Below are positions 9,078 through 18,397 of a stretch of DNA of 64,000 bases, in pieces (position 1 is the first letter of the stretch; each line of letters opens with the position of its first letter). The position numbers and the translations under genes were made by a program. The notes under the pieces were generated by a model that was not told the DNA's origin, did not search any database, and was given only the letters and a program-made list of their open reading frames with translations. Source of the DNA: Campylobacter concisus (GTDB lineage Bacteria; Campylobacterota; Campylobacteria; Campylobacterales; Campylobacteraceae); the NCBI RefSeq assembly GCF_002165775.1, contig NZ_NDYP01000010.1, positions 1 through 64,000 on the forward strand, written 5' to 3'.

Positions 9078-10339
9078 TCTCTAATCCTCTCTAAAATCGG
9101 CTCGCCATTTTCAAAAAAGAACTCCGCTTTTTTGATCTCAAGCTCATCTTTTGCACTCTCAAAAAGACTAATGGCGTCAAATTTTTGAGAGAGTGCCTCA
9201 AGCAGATCGCTATATCCCAAAAGCCCGGAGTTATACTTTTCATAGCTAGCTTTTAATGCCAAATCGCTTGCTTTTACATATTCGTTTAGTGAAGTGATTT
9301 TTGAAGTAAGCACCACGATTTCACTTTGCAAATTTTTAAGCTTTGTCTCGTTTTCACGCTTTTTATACTCCAAATTTAGCCTTGCCTCATCAAGTGCGAT
9401 CTTTTGAGCCTGACTCATCTTGCTAGTGGCGAAAAAATCAAAAATTTTCCATTTAAAAGCGATACCAAATTTATTGCCATGAGTATCTTCTTTTAGGTAT
9501 TTATCCACGTATGAGCGGTAAGAACTAAGCCTGCCTAGATCGATATCGTAATTATTTTTATAAAATCCATATGTGTCATAAAGCATTATTTGAGGCAAAA
9601 AACCAGCCTTTGCCTCGCTAAGCTTGGCCTCGCCTAAAAATATATCTTGGCTTAGTCTATCAAGCTCGGCATTTTTTGAAGCTAAATTTGAGCTAATATC
9701 AGCCATCTTTGCTCCAGCTACTGGCAAAATTTGCTCACCAGTTAGCAAATTTATCTCATTTAAAATTTGCTCCATTTTGTTTTTGTATTCAAGCTGCGTG
9801 CTATTAGCTAAGTAATATTTAGCCCTTACATTTTCAAGCTCATCTTTTGCGGCAAGGCCTGCAATGTTTGCCTTTTCAAGCTTATCTAAAACGCCTTTTA
9901 AGAAATTTGCCTGAGCTTGCTTGGCTGCGATTATATTTTCAAGTGCTAGAGCATTAAAATATAAATTTACAGCCTTAAGTGCAAGATAGTTTTTGGCTTC
10001 ATCGCTTGCGATGGCGGCTTTGTTTTTTAAAAGCTGGCTCATCTTTAGCCTAGCCTCTCTCGCTCCGCCATCATAAAGCAAAAAATCTATCCTAGCTAGC
10101 ACACCGGCTGACTCTTTAGCGACTATGCTTGGAAAAGTGCTTGCATTTTTGCCGTATGAGCCCTCTAGGCTAAGGCTTGGCATATATGAGCTTAATGTGG
10201 CTTCATCGTTTAAATTTGCTCTTTTTAGCTCAAGCTCTTTGATCTTTGAAATTTCATTTTGCGTTGCTTTGTTTGCGATCACACTTAAATTTGAACCAAG
10301 CAAAAATACCGGCAAAAAAATGAATAAAATTTTTTTCAT
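9074..10339 (-). CDS. TolC-like outer-membrane efflux protein (first copy)
   Basis: 421 residues with a signal peptide (MKKILFIFLPVFLLGSN) and long coiled helices of the outer membrane efflux family. The segment DFLLYDGGAREARLKMSQ resembles the conserved strand-to-helix region of TolC proteins, and FKWKIFDFFATSKMSQAQ is its second-repeat equivalent. The ATG at 10339 shares a base with the fliP stop (TAATG), tying efflux translation to the flagellar genes. The adaptor follows with a 4-base overlap. It is probably the main outlet of the RND pump encoded downstream. Confidence 0.85.
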   Translation of the reverse strand: MKKILFIFLPVFLLGSNLSVIANKATQNEISKIKELELKRANLNDEATLSSYMPSLSLEGSYGKNASTFPSIVAKESAGVLARIDFLLYDGGAREARLKMSQLLKNKAAIASDEAKNYLALKAVNLYFNALALENIIAAKQAQANFLKGVLDKLEKANIAGLAAKDELENVRAKYYLANSTQLEYKNKMEQILNEINLLTGEQILPVAGAKMADISSNLASKNAELDRLSQDIFLGEAKLSEAKAGFLPQIMLYDTYGFYKNNYDIDLGRLSSYRSYVDKYLKEDTHGNKFGIAFKWKIFDFFATSKMSQAQKIALDEARLNLEYKKRENETKLKNLQSEIVVLTSKITSLNEYVKASDLALKASYEKYNSGLLGYSDLLEALSQKFDAISLFESAKDELEIKKAEFFFENGEPILERIRD

Positions 10340-11070
10340 TAGTGAAAGCTTTTTACAAGATTTCCTATTAGTAAATTCCAGCCATCAACAAGCACGAATA
10401 TGAGCAGTTTAAATGGTAGTGAGATCATTACAGGAGGAAGCATCATCATACCCATAGCCATTAGCACTGAGCTTACGACCATGTCGATGACAAGAAATGG
10501 CAAATAGAGCAAAAATGCTATCTCAAAAGATGTCTTTAGCTCACTTATCATAAAAGCTGACATTGCGATACTTAGCGGTATCTCTTCAATATTTGCTGGA
10601 TTTTGTAAATTTCTAATCCTAAAGAAAAGTGCAAGGTCTTTTTCTCTTGTGTTTTTTACCATAAATTCTTTAAATGGCTTTAAGCTCTTATCAAGCATCT
10701 CTTCATAGCCTATCTGCTCTGCGATATAAGGCTTTATGCCCTCGTCGTAGCTTTTTTGACCAACTGGCTCCATTATAAAAAATGTAAGCACCATGGCAAG
10801 TGAGAGAAGCACTGTTGAAGGTGGAACTTGTTGTGTTCCCATGGCCTGGCGTAAAAATGAAAAAACAATAACAAGCCTTAAGAAACTTGTCATCATAAAG
10901 ATGAGCGAAGGAGCAAGTGCAAGTGCTGTTAAGATCAGTAAAACGTTTAGAGAATTTACTAGTTGCTCAGCATTTGCAGGAGAATTTAGACTTAAATTTA
11001 TAGTTGGCAAGGCCGGATCAGCCCCAAAAACCACACAAAATAAAACCGCTAAGCTAAGCAGTGCTTTCAA
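10339..11070 (-). CDS. fliP: Flagellar type III export gate protein FliP
   Basis: 243 residues, standard length. A cleavable signal peptide (MKALLSLAVLFCVVFGA) is followed by the FliP signature TSFLRLVIVFSFLRQAMGTQQVPP and the C-terminal membrane part with VLMAMGMMMLPPVMISLPFKLL. FliP forms the core of the export gate with FliQ and FliR in the flagellar basal body. It lies 2 bases after motB and runs straight into the TolC gene. Finding fliP joined to motAB and an efflux set is unusual. Confidence 0.97.
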   Translation of the reverse strand: MKALLSLAVLFCVVFGADPALPTINLSLNSPANAEQLVNSLNVLLILTALALAPSLIFMMTSFLRLVIVFSFLRQAMGTQQVPPSTVLLSLAMVLTFFIMEPVGQKSYDEGIKPYIAEQIGYEEMLDKSLKPFKEFMVKNTREKDLALFFRIRNLQNPANIEEIPLSIAMSAFMISELKTSFEIAFLLYLPFLVIDMVVSSVLMAMGMMMLPPVMISLPFKLLIFVLVDGWNLLIGNLVKSFH

Positions 11071-11072
11071 GA

Positions 11073-11852
11073 CTAATTCCTCATATCAAGGATACTTTTC
11101 TTAGTAGCCTCTTTGTTTTTTGGTTCAAGAGAGACGAAGTGAATTTCTACTCTATTGTTTTTTGCCCTACCCTCTTCTGTGTTATTAGTAGCGATAGGAT
11201 CAAACGAAGCCTTTCCTGAAGCTATCAGCCTATTTTGTGGCACTCCATCGCTGCTAAGCTGCTCTACTACGCTTAAAGCTCTTGCAGTTGAAAGCTGCCA
11301 GTTGTTTTTGTAGGCTGAGTCTTTATTTGGCTCTATGTTATCAGTATGCCCGATGATGTTGACCTTTACTTCATTTGGCATTTTTGCCACAATCATACCA
11401 ATACGCTTTAAAAATAACTTTGCATCTTCACCAGAAATTTCAGCACTATCCTTATCAAAAAGCATGGCTGCTGGAAGCCTTACAATAAAGCCATCTTCGC
11501 TCTCTTCCATCGTAATCTCAGGTGCGCCACTGGCAGTTAGTAACTCATTTATCTTTTTAATTGTCGCACTTAGCTCGCTTTGCGAGCCTTTTTGCCTACT
11601 TGATTTTTTTGCACGAGTGCTTTCTGGGTCTGTCTCTTTTTCTATCTGATTTTCAGGCCTAGCACCGCCTTCAAGTACGCTTAGAGCACCAGCTAGCGAG
11701 CCAACAGCAGCCTCCATCTTTTTAGCATCCATTGTTGCCATCGAAAGAAGCAAAACGAAAAAACAAAGCAAAAGCGACATGAGATCGCCAAAAGTAGCAA
11801 GCCACTCAGGCATACACTTTGGGCACTCTTTAGGATCTATTAATTTACCCAT
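11073..11852 (-). CDS. motB: Flagellar stator protein MotB
   Basis: 259 residues. One N-terminal membrane helix contains the essential proton-binding aspartate in WLATFGDLMSLLLCFFVLLL. A flexible linker precedes an OmpA-like peptidoglycan-binding domain, seen in VNIIGHTDN and the later QLSTARALSVVEQL. MotB anchors the stator to the cell wall. The ATG overlaps the motA stop (TAATG), which gives tight coupling of the MotA5MotB2 partners. Two cysteines near the N-terminus (KECPKCMPEW) are notable. Confidence 0.96.
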   Translation of the reverse strand: MGKLIDPKECPKCMPEWLATFGDLMSLLLCFFVLLLSMATMDAKKMEAAVGSLAGALSVLEGGARPENQIEKETDPESTRAKKSSRQKGSQSELSATIKKINELLTASGAPEITMEESEDGFIVRLPAAMLFDKDSAEISGEDAKLFLKRIGMIVAKMPNEVKVNIIGHTDNIEPNKDSAYKNNWQLSTARALSVVEQLSSDGVPQNRLIASGKASFDPIATNNTEEGRAKNNRVEIHFVSLEPKNKEATKKSILDMRN

Positions 11853-12619
11853 TATTCAAACTGACTTTTTCTATCTTTTGGTGGTAAAAACGCCAAGAGC
11901 TTAGCTTCAAGAGTTCTTGGATTATCCCCTGCTTGTATCGCCATGATACCCTCTAAAATGACTTGTTTTTCAAGTGCCTCGTCAGAGTCACGTATCGAGA
12001 GGATATTTGCCACAGGTGCACCTATGATGTTACCTATCATCGCGCCATAAAGTGTCGTAAGCAAAGCAACCGCCATTGATGGGCCGATCGCACTAGGATC
12101 TGACATGTTAAGAAGCATCGCAACAAGACCTATTAGAGTACCGATCATACCCATCGCACCAGCAAAACCGCCAATTTGTTCAAAAATTTTAATGTTATTT
12201 GTATGTCTAGCACTAGTTTGGTCTATATCAATCTCTAAAAGCGCTCTTATAGCATCCGGCTCGTTACCATCAACTGCCATCGAAAGACCTTTTTTCAAAA
12301 ACTGATTTGTTTCGTTATTTACTTCGCTCTCAAGAGCTAGTATTCCATCGCGTCTAGCTTTTGTAGAGTAATCAACTATCTTTTTTATAGTCTCAGGCAA
12401 ATTTACAACAACAGGTGGCTTAACGGCAACACCGTAAAATTTACCAATACCTTTAAGCGTCTCCATCTTGAAGCCAACCATCATAACGCCGATAGTACCA
12501 CCAAAAACGATCATTATCGAAGGTACGTCGATATATGGTCCTATACCAACGCCAATTGCCATTGATCCAAACAAAAGCACTAGGGTCAAAACCCAGCCGA
12601 CGACGGTTCCTAAATCCAT
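11852..12619 (-). CDS. motA: Flagellar stator protein MotA
   Basis: 255 residues with four membrane helices and a cytoplasmic loop. The loop motif YSTKARRDGILALESEV is the MotA region that contacts FliG through charged residues. GFAGAMGMIGTLIGLVAML and GPSMAVALLTTLYGAMIGN are the conserved TM3 and TM4. It is the proton-channel subunit of the flagellar stator. It begins the minus-strand unit that continues through motB, fliP and the efflux genes. Its 5' side faces glmU across a 136-base divergent intergenic region. Confidence 0.97.
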   Translation of the reverse strand: MDLGTVVGWVLTLVLLFGSMAIGVGIGPYIDVPSIMIVFGGTIGVMMVGFKMETLKGIGKFYGVAVKPPVVVNLPETIKKIVDYSTKARRDGILALESEVNNETNQFLKKGLSMAVDGNEPDAIRALLEIDIDQTSARHTNNIKIFEQIGGFAGAMGMIGTLIGLVAMLLNMSDPSAIGPSMAVALLTTLYGAMIGNIIGAPVANILSIRDSDEALEKQVILEGIMAIQAGDNPRTLEAKLLAFLPPKDRKSQFE

Positions 12620-12717
12620 TTAAACTCGCTTTATTTATAAATTCTTAAGATTGCCTATTCTATTAGCTTTTTGTTGAAAAAATCGTTAAATTAAAAAAAT
12701 TGTTTGCCATTTTTTGA

Positions 12718-12723
12718 TACAAT
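12718..12723 (+). promoter_or_regulatory. Probable -10 box for glmU
   Basis: TACAAT preceded by TGA lies 33 bases before the glmU ATG, in an A+T-rich tract. It resembles the sigma-70 -10 element of Campylobacter, which often lacks a clear -35. Confidence 0.5.
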
Positions 12724-12755
12724 CTGCGAAATTTTTAACGTTAAAAGGCTTAAAA

Positions 12756-14063
12756 ATGAACAATACTTCAATCATAATCTTAGCTGCTGGTCTTGGCACC
12801 AGAATGAAATCAACCCGCCCAAAAGTCCTATTTGAACTTTGTGGTGAGCCGATGATAATTCACATCTTAAAACAAGCCTATGCCATCACAAATGACGTTA
12901 GTGTCGTGCTTCACTACGAAAAAGAGTTAATTGGCAAAAAGATAAAAGAAATTTTCCCTCAAACTAAAATTTTCGAGCAAGATTTAGAAAATTTCCCAGG
13001 CACTGCTGGAGCGATAAAGAGCGTAAATTTAAGCGGCGAAAAGGTGCTTGTCACTTGCGGCGACATGCCACTTGTTAGATCAACTGATCTTATGCGTCTA
13101 GCAAATGCTGAAGCAGACGTGGTTATGAGCTCATTTGAAGCGGCAAATCCTTTTGGCTACGGCAGAGTTATCATAAAAAACGGCAAAGTTGAGGCCATCA
13201 TAGAGCAAAAAGATGCGAGCGAAGCACAGCTTGCCATAAAAAGCGTAAATGCTGGCTGCTACTGCTTTAAACGCGAGGCATTAGAGCAAATTTTACCGCT
13301 CATAAATAATCAAAACGCACAAAAAGAGTACTACCTAACTGACGCCATAAAAATAGCAAATGAAAAGGGCTTAAAGTGCGTTGCAGTAAATGTTAATGAG
13401 CAAAATTTCATGGGCATAAATGATAAATTTCAGCTTAGCATCGCTGAAAAAATAATGCAAGATGAGATTAAGCAAAATTTGATGAAAGCTGGCGTTTTAA
13501 TGCGCATGCCTGAGAGCATTTTCATAGACAGCAGGGCTAAATTTGAAGGCGAATGCGTGCTCGAAGAAAACGTAAGCATCCTTGGCGAGTGCGTCATCAC
13601 AGAGAGTATCATCAAAAGCTCATCAGTGATCGAAAGTAGCGTCATCAAAAACTCAGACATCGGTCCACTAGCTCACATCAGGCCAAATTCTGAAATTTCT
13701 GACACACACATAGGAAATTTTGTCGAAGTTAAAAAAGGCGTTCTTAGCGGCGTAAAAGCTGGACATTTGAGCTATCTTGGCGACTGCGAGATAGAAAGTG
13801 GCACAAACATAGGTTGTGGTACAATCACATGCAACTACGACGGCAAAGCAAAATACAAAACCAAAATCGGCAAAAACGTATTTGTTGGCTCAGATACACA
13901 GCTAGTTGCCCCTGTAAATATCGCTGATAATGTCATCATCGCAGCAGGTAGCACTATCACAAAAGACGTTGAGAGCGGCGCTCTAGCTATCAGCAGAGGT
14001 CGTCAAGAGAACAAAAGCGGCTTTTTTGAGAAATTCTTTGGCAAAGACGATGTTAAAAAATAA
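12756..14063 (+). CDS. glmU: Bifunctional UDP-GlcNAc pyrophosphorylase / GlcN-1-P acetyltransferase
   Basis: 435 residues from the ATG at 12756, which has AAAGG nine bases upstream; the upstream in-frame TTG has no such support. The N-terminal nucleotidyltransferase domain starts with LAAGLGTRMKSTRPKVL. The C-terminal half is a left-handed beta helix of hexapeptide repeats, with the acetyltransferase core HIRPNSEI and GNFVEVKKG. It makes UDP-GlcNAc for peptidoglycan and lipid A. It overlaps coaBC by 14 bases. Confidence 0.97.
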   Translation: MNNTSIIILAAGLGTRMKSTRPKVLFELCGEPMIIHILKQAYAITNDVSVVLHYEKELIGKKIKEIFPQTKIFEQDLENFPGTAGAIKSVNLSGEKVLVTCGDMPLVRSTDLMRLANAEADVVMSSFEAANPFGYGRVIIKNGKVEAIIEQKDASEAQLAIKSVNAGCYCFKREALEQILPLINNQNAQKEYYLTDAIKIANEKGLKCVAVNVNEQNFMGINDKFQLSIAEKIMQDEIKQNLMKAGVLMRMPESIFIDSRAKFEGECVLEENVSILGECVITESIIKSSSVIESSVIKNSDIGPLAHIRPNSEISDTHIGNFVEVKKGVLSGVKAGHLSYLGDCEIESGTNIGCGTITCNYDGKAKYKTKIGKNVFVGSDTQLVAPVNIADNVIIAAGSTITKDVESGALAISRGRQENKSGFFEKFFGKDDVKK

Positions 14064-15222
14064 GAAAATTTTACTAGCCGTTTGCGGTAGTATTGCCTTT
14101 TATAAAGCTTACGAGATTTTATCGCTGCTTAAAAAACAAGGTGCTGATGTCTACGTGGCTTTAAGTGATGGAGCGCTTGAATTTTGCAGCGTAAGCGGCT
14201 TTGAAGCGCTAAGCGAGCATAAAATTTTAAGCTCACAAACGCAAAACTGGCAAGATGGCGTAAATCACATAGCCTACTCCAAAATGGATCTAGTACTTAT
14301 CGCGCCAGCCTCTGTAAATACGATAAACAAACTAACTGCTGGCATCTGCGATAATGTCTTTATGCAAACGCTAATAGCTGCCTCGCATGTGCCTTTAGTC
14401 ATAGCCCCTGCTGCAAATAACAACATGATCGAGCACTTTTCGACTCAAAATTCACTTCGAATTTTAGAACAAAACGGTGCATTAATAGTAGAGCCGATCG
14501 TAAAAACTCTAGCTTGTGGCGACATTGGTAAAGGCGCTTTAGCAAGTCCTGAGGTGATAGTAGAAGCCGCCATTAAAAGGCTTAGTAGGCCACTTTTTGC
14601 AGGCAAAAAAGTAGTGATCACTGGTGGCGCAACGACAGAAAAGATAGATGACGTTAGAGCCATTACAAATTTCTCAAGCGGCAAGATGGCGATGGCGCTT
14701 GCAAGGGCTTTTTACTACGCTGGCGCTGATGTTATGCTGCTTGCTAGCTTTGAAGCGGAAAACGAGCCATTTGGGATTTTGAAATTTGGCTCAAGTAGCG
14801 AGCTTTTAGAGCTTTGCAAGAGCGAGTGTGAGAGTGCAAATTTACTTGTGATGTGTGCAGCAGTAAGCGATTTTATGCCGACAAAAATTGACGGCAAGAT
14901 AAAAAAAGAGGACGTTGGCGAAATTTTAAGCTTAAGTCTAAAGAGAAATGTCGATATTTTGCAAAGCTTAAAAGAGTTTAATTGTAAAAAGATCGGCTTT
15001 AAGCTTGAGATCTCAAAGGAGAATGCACACAAAAATGCTAGAGCAATGCTAGAGCAAAAGGGGCTTGACGCAGTTTGCCTAAATATTTTGGGTGAGAAAA
15101 ATGGCTTTGCAAGCGAGCAAAATGAGGTAAATTTCATCACGAAAAATAATGAAACTTTGCTACCGCTTGCCGCAAAAGACGAGATCGCAAGACATATCGT
15201 GGAGCTAGCGGTAAATTTATGA
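14050..15222 (+). CDS. coaBC: Phosphopantothenoylcysteine decarboxylase / synthase (CoaBC)
   Basis: 390 residues from ATG 14050. The N-terminal flavoprotein decarboxylase domain shows the active-site histidine in GVNHIAYSK and a variant of the PASANTI motif (APASVNTINKLTAGICDN). The C-terminal synthetase domain shows VITGGATTEKIDDVRAITN and SSGKMAMALA. Together they convert 4'-phosphopantothenate and cysteine to 4'-phosphopantetheine for CoA. The gene starts inside the glmU end and its TGA overlaps the ATG of the next gene. Confidence 0.95.
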   Translation: MLKNKKILLAVCGSIAFYKAYEILSLLKKQGADVYVALSDGALEFCSVSGFEALSEHKILSSQTQNWQDGVNHIAYSKMDLVLIAPASVNTINKLTAGICDNVFMQTLIAASHVPLVIAPAANNNMIEHFSTQNSLRILEQNGALIVEPIVKTLACGDIGKGALASPEVIVEAAIKRLSRPLFAGKKVVITGGATTEKIDDVRAITNFSSGKMAMALARAFYYAGADVMLLASFEAENEPFGILKFGSSSELLELCKSECESANLLVMCAAVSDFMPTKIDGKIKKEDVGEILSLSLKRNVDILQSLKEFNCKKIGFKLEISKENAHKNARAMLEQKGLDAVCLNILGEKNGFASEQNEVNFITKNNETLLPLAAKDEIARHIVELAVNL

Positions 15223-15905
15223 TAGAGAAAATTTCTCGCATTCAAAAAATAGCAAAAAATGTAAATTCACCGTTAGTAACTATAAATTCGTCACTTCCGC
15301 TTAGTATCTTGGTAAGCCAAAAGATCGGTTTTAACAGATACATTTTAAATTTTGCAAATAAAAATTTAAACACAAAAAGCGCAAAAGAGCTAAACGTAGG
15401 CTCGAAATACTGGGGCGAGGTGCAAAGCCAGGGCGAAAATATCGTCATAAAAAATTTATACGAAAAGCCAAGAATTTTAGACGAAGATGTCTTGGCAGAT
15501 GGGCTAAATCTTATCGAAAATTTGATAGAAAATGAGAATTTATCGTGGTTTTATGACCATTTATTTAAAAGTTTAAGTGAAGCTAAGACAAAAGACGAAA
15601 TGAAAGTGCTAGCGAAAATGCTCTTTGCTCTGCAAGAAAATGTCTTGCATATACCATTTATTTATAATGGCATAAACGGCGTTTTTCAGCTAAAAAAAGA
15701 GGAGAATGATATGAAAATTTTTTTAATATTTTCAAATTTTGCTCCACTTATTTTTAAATTTAAAGATGAAGTTTTATACGAGATCGCCACTCCATTTAAT
15801 AATGTAGCTAGCTTGTTAAAAAGTGAATTTAGCGCCAACATAACAGTGCAAAATGTGAGTGCTCTTTGGAGCAAAAAAGAACAAATTATTGATATAAAAG
15901 GCTAA
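15219..15905 (+). CDS. Conserved hypothetical protein
   Basis: 228 residues, not recognised by motif. It is soluble by sequence, rich in lysine and asparagine, without a signal peptide or clear membrane helix. It overlaps the coaBC stop (ATGA) and lies 3 bases before uppS, so it is firmly inside the operon. From memory a gene of similar size occupies this place in C. jejuni between dfp and uppS. No function is assigned. Confidence 0.7.
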   Translation: MIEKISRIQKIAKNVNSPLVTINSSLPLSILVSQKIGFNRYILNFANKNLNTKSAKELNVGSKYWGEVQSQGENIVIKNLYEKPRILDEDVLADGLNLIENLIENENLSWFYDHLFKSLSEAKTKDEMKVLAKMLFALQENVLHIPFIYNGINGVFQLKKEENDMKIFLIFSNFAPLIFKFKDEVLYEIATPFNNVASLLKSEFSANITVQNVSALWSKKEQIIDIKG

Positions 15906-15908
15906 AGA

Positions 15909-16580
15909 TTGAATGAATTAAACCACCTTGCTATTATCATGGATGGAAATGGGCGCTGGGCTAAAAAACGTGGATTCTTACGGACAAATGGGCACGAAGC
16001 TGGAGCAAATGTAGTAAGCAATATGTGCGAATTTTGTATCGATAATGGAGTGAAAATTTTAAGTCTTTACGCATTTAGTACTGAAAACTGGAAAAGACCG
16101 CAAAAAGAGATCGAGTTTTTGATGAATTTGCTTAAGAAATTTCTCATTTTAAAGCGTGCTGATTTTATAAAAAATGGGATCAAATTTAACACGATCGGTG
16201 ACATTTCGCCATTTAGCGATGAGCTAAAAAACGAGATAGAAATCACCAAAAATGCTACAAGAGAGAATAAAAATTTATTATTAAATTTAGCGATAAACTA
16301 CGGCTCAAAAGATGAGATCATTAGAGCCGCAAGAAAGCTAACTTTAGAAGGCTGCGAGATAAACGAAGCAAGCCTAAATGCAGCACTTGATGAGAGTGAG
16401 CCGGTGGATCTTCTCATTAGAACTGGTGGCGAGAGCAGGCTTTCAAATTTCATGCTTTGGCAAGCAAGCTATGCAGAGCTATTTTTTACGCCCACACTTT
16501 GGCCTGACTTTAGCAAGGATGAGCTTGCAAATATCGTTAGTAAATTTAAAAACATAGAGCGAAGATTTGGCGGAGTTTAG
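15909..16580 (+). CDS. uppS: Undecaprenyl diphosphate synthase
   Basis: 223 residues. The start is TTG at 15909, giving MNELNHLAIIMDGNGRWAKKRG, where D-G-N-G-R-W is the isopentenyl/farnesyl diphosphate site of cis-prenyltransferases. LYAFSTENWKRP and the C-terminal IRTGGESRLSNF with WPDF are further signatures. It makes the lipid carrier for peptidoglycan and surface glycans. No in-frame ATG would keep the conserved N-terminus, so the TTG start is well supported. Confidence 0.96.
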   Translation: MNELNHLAIIMDGNGRWAKKRGFLRTNGHEAGANVVSNMCEFCIDNGVKILSLYAFSTENWKRPQKEIEFLMNLLKKFLILKRADFIKNGIKFNTIGDISPFSDELKNEIEITKNATRENKNLLLNLAINYGSKDEIIRAARKLTLEGCEINEASLNAALDESEPVDLLIRTGGESRLSNFMLWQASYAELFFTPTLWPDFSKDELANIVSKFKNIERRFGGV

Positions 16581-16587
16581 CGAGATA

Positions 16588-17376
16588 ATGGATAATTTAG
16601 TCATCTTTTTTGCCGTTTTTGCTTTTGTTTTGGGTATTTGCGTGGGCTCATTTTCAAATGTGCTGATATATCGCCTACCAAAAAATGAGAGCATAAATTT
16701 TCCAGCTTCTCATTGCCCAAACTGCGATCATAAGCTAAATTTCTATCACAATGTTCCAATTTTTTCGTGGATATTTTTAGGCGGCAAATGTGCCTTTTGT
16801 AAGCAAAAAATAAGCCTCATTTATCCAGCAATCGAGCTAGTTTCTGGGATACTTTTTTTGATCTGTTTTTTTAAAGAGTGCGGCGAAATTTTAAGTATAG
16901 AAACATTGCTTTACGCGCTATTTTTAGGGCTTTGTTTTATAATGCTGCTAGCTCTTAGCGTCATAGATATAAGATATAAAGCTGTGCCGGATCCGCTTCT
17001 TTTTGCAGCACTATTTTTCGCATTTATCTACGCTTTGATACTTTTTATAGTTAAAGGAAATTTTGCCCAAATTTTAAATTTATTCCTTTTTGCACTTATC
17101 TTTTGGGTGCTTAGATTTGTCGTAAGTTTTGCCATAAAAAAAGAAGCGATGGGTAGTGCAGATATCTTTATAGCAGCGATCATCGGAGCTATTTTGCCAG
17201 CCAAACTGGCTCTAGTGGCGATCTATCTTGCAGCGCTTTTTACACTTCCAGTCTATGCGCTCGTTCAAAAAAAGGGCTATGAGCTGGCTTTTGTGCCATT
17301 TTTAAGTCTTGGCTTACTTATTGCATACGCTTTTAAAGAGCAAATTTTAGAAATTTTAAGGTTTATTTATGAGTAG
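16588..17376 (+). CDS. Prepilin peptidase (type IV prepilin leader peptidase / methyltransferase)
   Basis: About 262 residues from ATG 16588; an upstream TTG lies inside uppS. The N-terminal GSFSNVLIYRLP and the zinc-ribbon-like CPNC...CAFC cysteine pairs are typical of PilD. The catalytic aspartates of GXGD-type proteases are seen as SVIDIRYKAVPDPLL and MGSADIFIAAIIGA. Eight membrane helices are plausible. It cleaves leader peptides of type IV pilins or pseudopilins, which in Campylobacter fits the DNA-uptake (transformation) apparatus. Its stop overlaps the next gene by 8 bases. Confidence 0.92.
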   Translation: MDNLVIFFAVFAFVLGICVGSFSNVLIYRLPKNESINFPASHCPNCDHKLNFYHNVPIFSWIFLGGKCAFCKQKISLIYPAIELVSGILFLICFFKECGEILSIETLLYALFLGLCFIMLLALSVIDIRYKAVPDPLLFAALFFAFIYALILFIVKGNFAQILNLFLFALIFWVLRFVVSFAIKKEAMGSADIFIAAIIGAILPAKLALVAIYLAALFTLPVYALVQKKGYELAFVPFLSLGLLIAYAFKEQILEILRFIYE

Positions 17377-18397
17377 AGTGAATAGATATCTTTTGTTTAA
17401 CTTCCTAGGGACTTTTGGGTCGCTATTTAGTACGCTTTTTTTGATCATGTCGATCGTATTCTTCATCCAGATCGCGCGCATCACTTCTTACATTGAAATC
17501 AGCTTTGGCGAGCTTTTTAAACTCTACTCATTTATGCTTCCACGCGTACTACTTTTTGTCGTACCTATCGCATTTTTTGTATCACTTGCGATGACACTTT
17601 TTAGGCTATCAAAAGAGAACGAGAGTATCGTAATTTTTACGCTTGGTGGCTCACCAAATAAGATTGCTAAATTTTTCTTAATATTTTCAGCATTTTTAAG
17701 CACCGCTCTACTTGTAATCGCTACCATAATGATACCAATAGCTGCACAGCTAAATGCAAATTTTATTGATTATAAAAAGACTGTTGCAAAGCTAAATTTA
17801 AAACCAACTCAGTTTGGACAAAAATTTTCTGACTGGATGGTCTATGTGGGTAGTGAAATGCAAGATAACAACGGCACTACCTATAAAGATATCGTGATGT
17901 TTAATCCTTACATTAAAGACTCCCAACGCTTAATCACTGCTAAAAATGCAAAGATCACTAATACAAATCAAAGCATTGAACTCTCCTTAGCAGATGGAAA
18001 AATGTATGACATAAAAGATGAAATTTATCATCAAAGTAACTTCAAATCTATGAAGATAAGGACTACCCAAAGTGAAGAGATAAGCGATATAGGCAGTATA
18101 AAAGAGTACTGGACGGAGGCAAATAGTAGTGAAAAAAGAAGAAAAGATCTTAGTACGTATGTACTTGTTGCACTATTTCCACTTGCCAGTACACTTTTTG
18201 CTATAAGCTTTGGCATCGTTACTTATAGATATGAAAAAGGCATGGTTTATGTTGGGACATTTGGCGTTTTATTTGGGTATTTTACGCTCATAATGCTATT
18301 TTCATCAAAGCCATCTTTTGCGATTCCACTCATATTTTTTGTTTTTTTATTGGCAGGAATTTTGCTTTTTAAAGCCAAGATCATGCGAAGATACTAA
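17369..18397 (+). CDS. LptF/LptG family LPS export permease
   Basis: 342 residues with three N-terminal membrane helices, a periplasmic beta-jellyroll part (~residues 130-250) and three C-terminal helices, the plan of the YjgP/YjgQ family. These proteins are the membrane subunits of the LptB2FG transporter that extracts LPS or lipooligosaccharide. I cannot tell LptF from LptG by eye. It begins inside the prepilin peptidase end and its stop overlaps the truA ATG. Confidence 0.85.
   Translation: MSRVNRYLLFNFLGTFGSLFSTLFLIMSIVFFIQIARITSYIEISFGELFKLYSFMLPRVLLFVVPIAFFVSLAMTLFRLSKENESIVIFTLGGSPNKIAKFFLIFSAFLSTALLVIATIMIPIAAQLNANFIDYKKTVAKLNLKPTQFGQKFSDWMVYVGSEMQDNNGTTYKDIVMFNPYIKDSQRLITAKNAKITNTNQSIELSLADGKMYDIKDEIYHQSNFKSMKIRTTQSEEISDIGSIKEYWTEANSSEKRRKDLSTYVLVALFPLASTLFAISFGIVTYRYEKGMVYVGTFGVLFGYFTLIMLFSSKPSFAIPLIFFVFLLAGILLFKAKIMRRY

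Noticed and set aside
15686-15874. Minus-strand frames inside the glmU-truA unit
   Set aside because: They are antisense shadows of well-supported genes.
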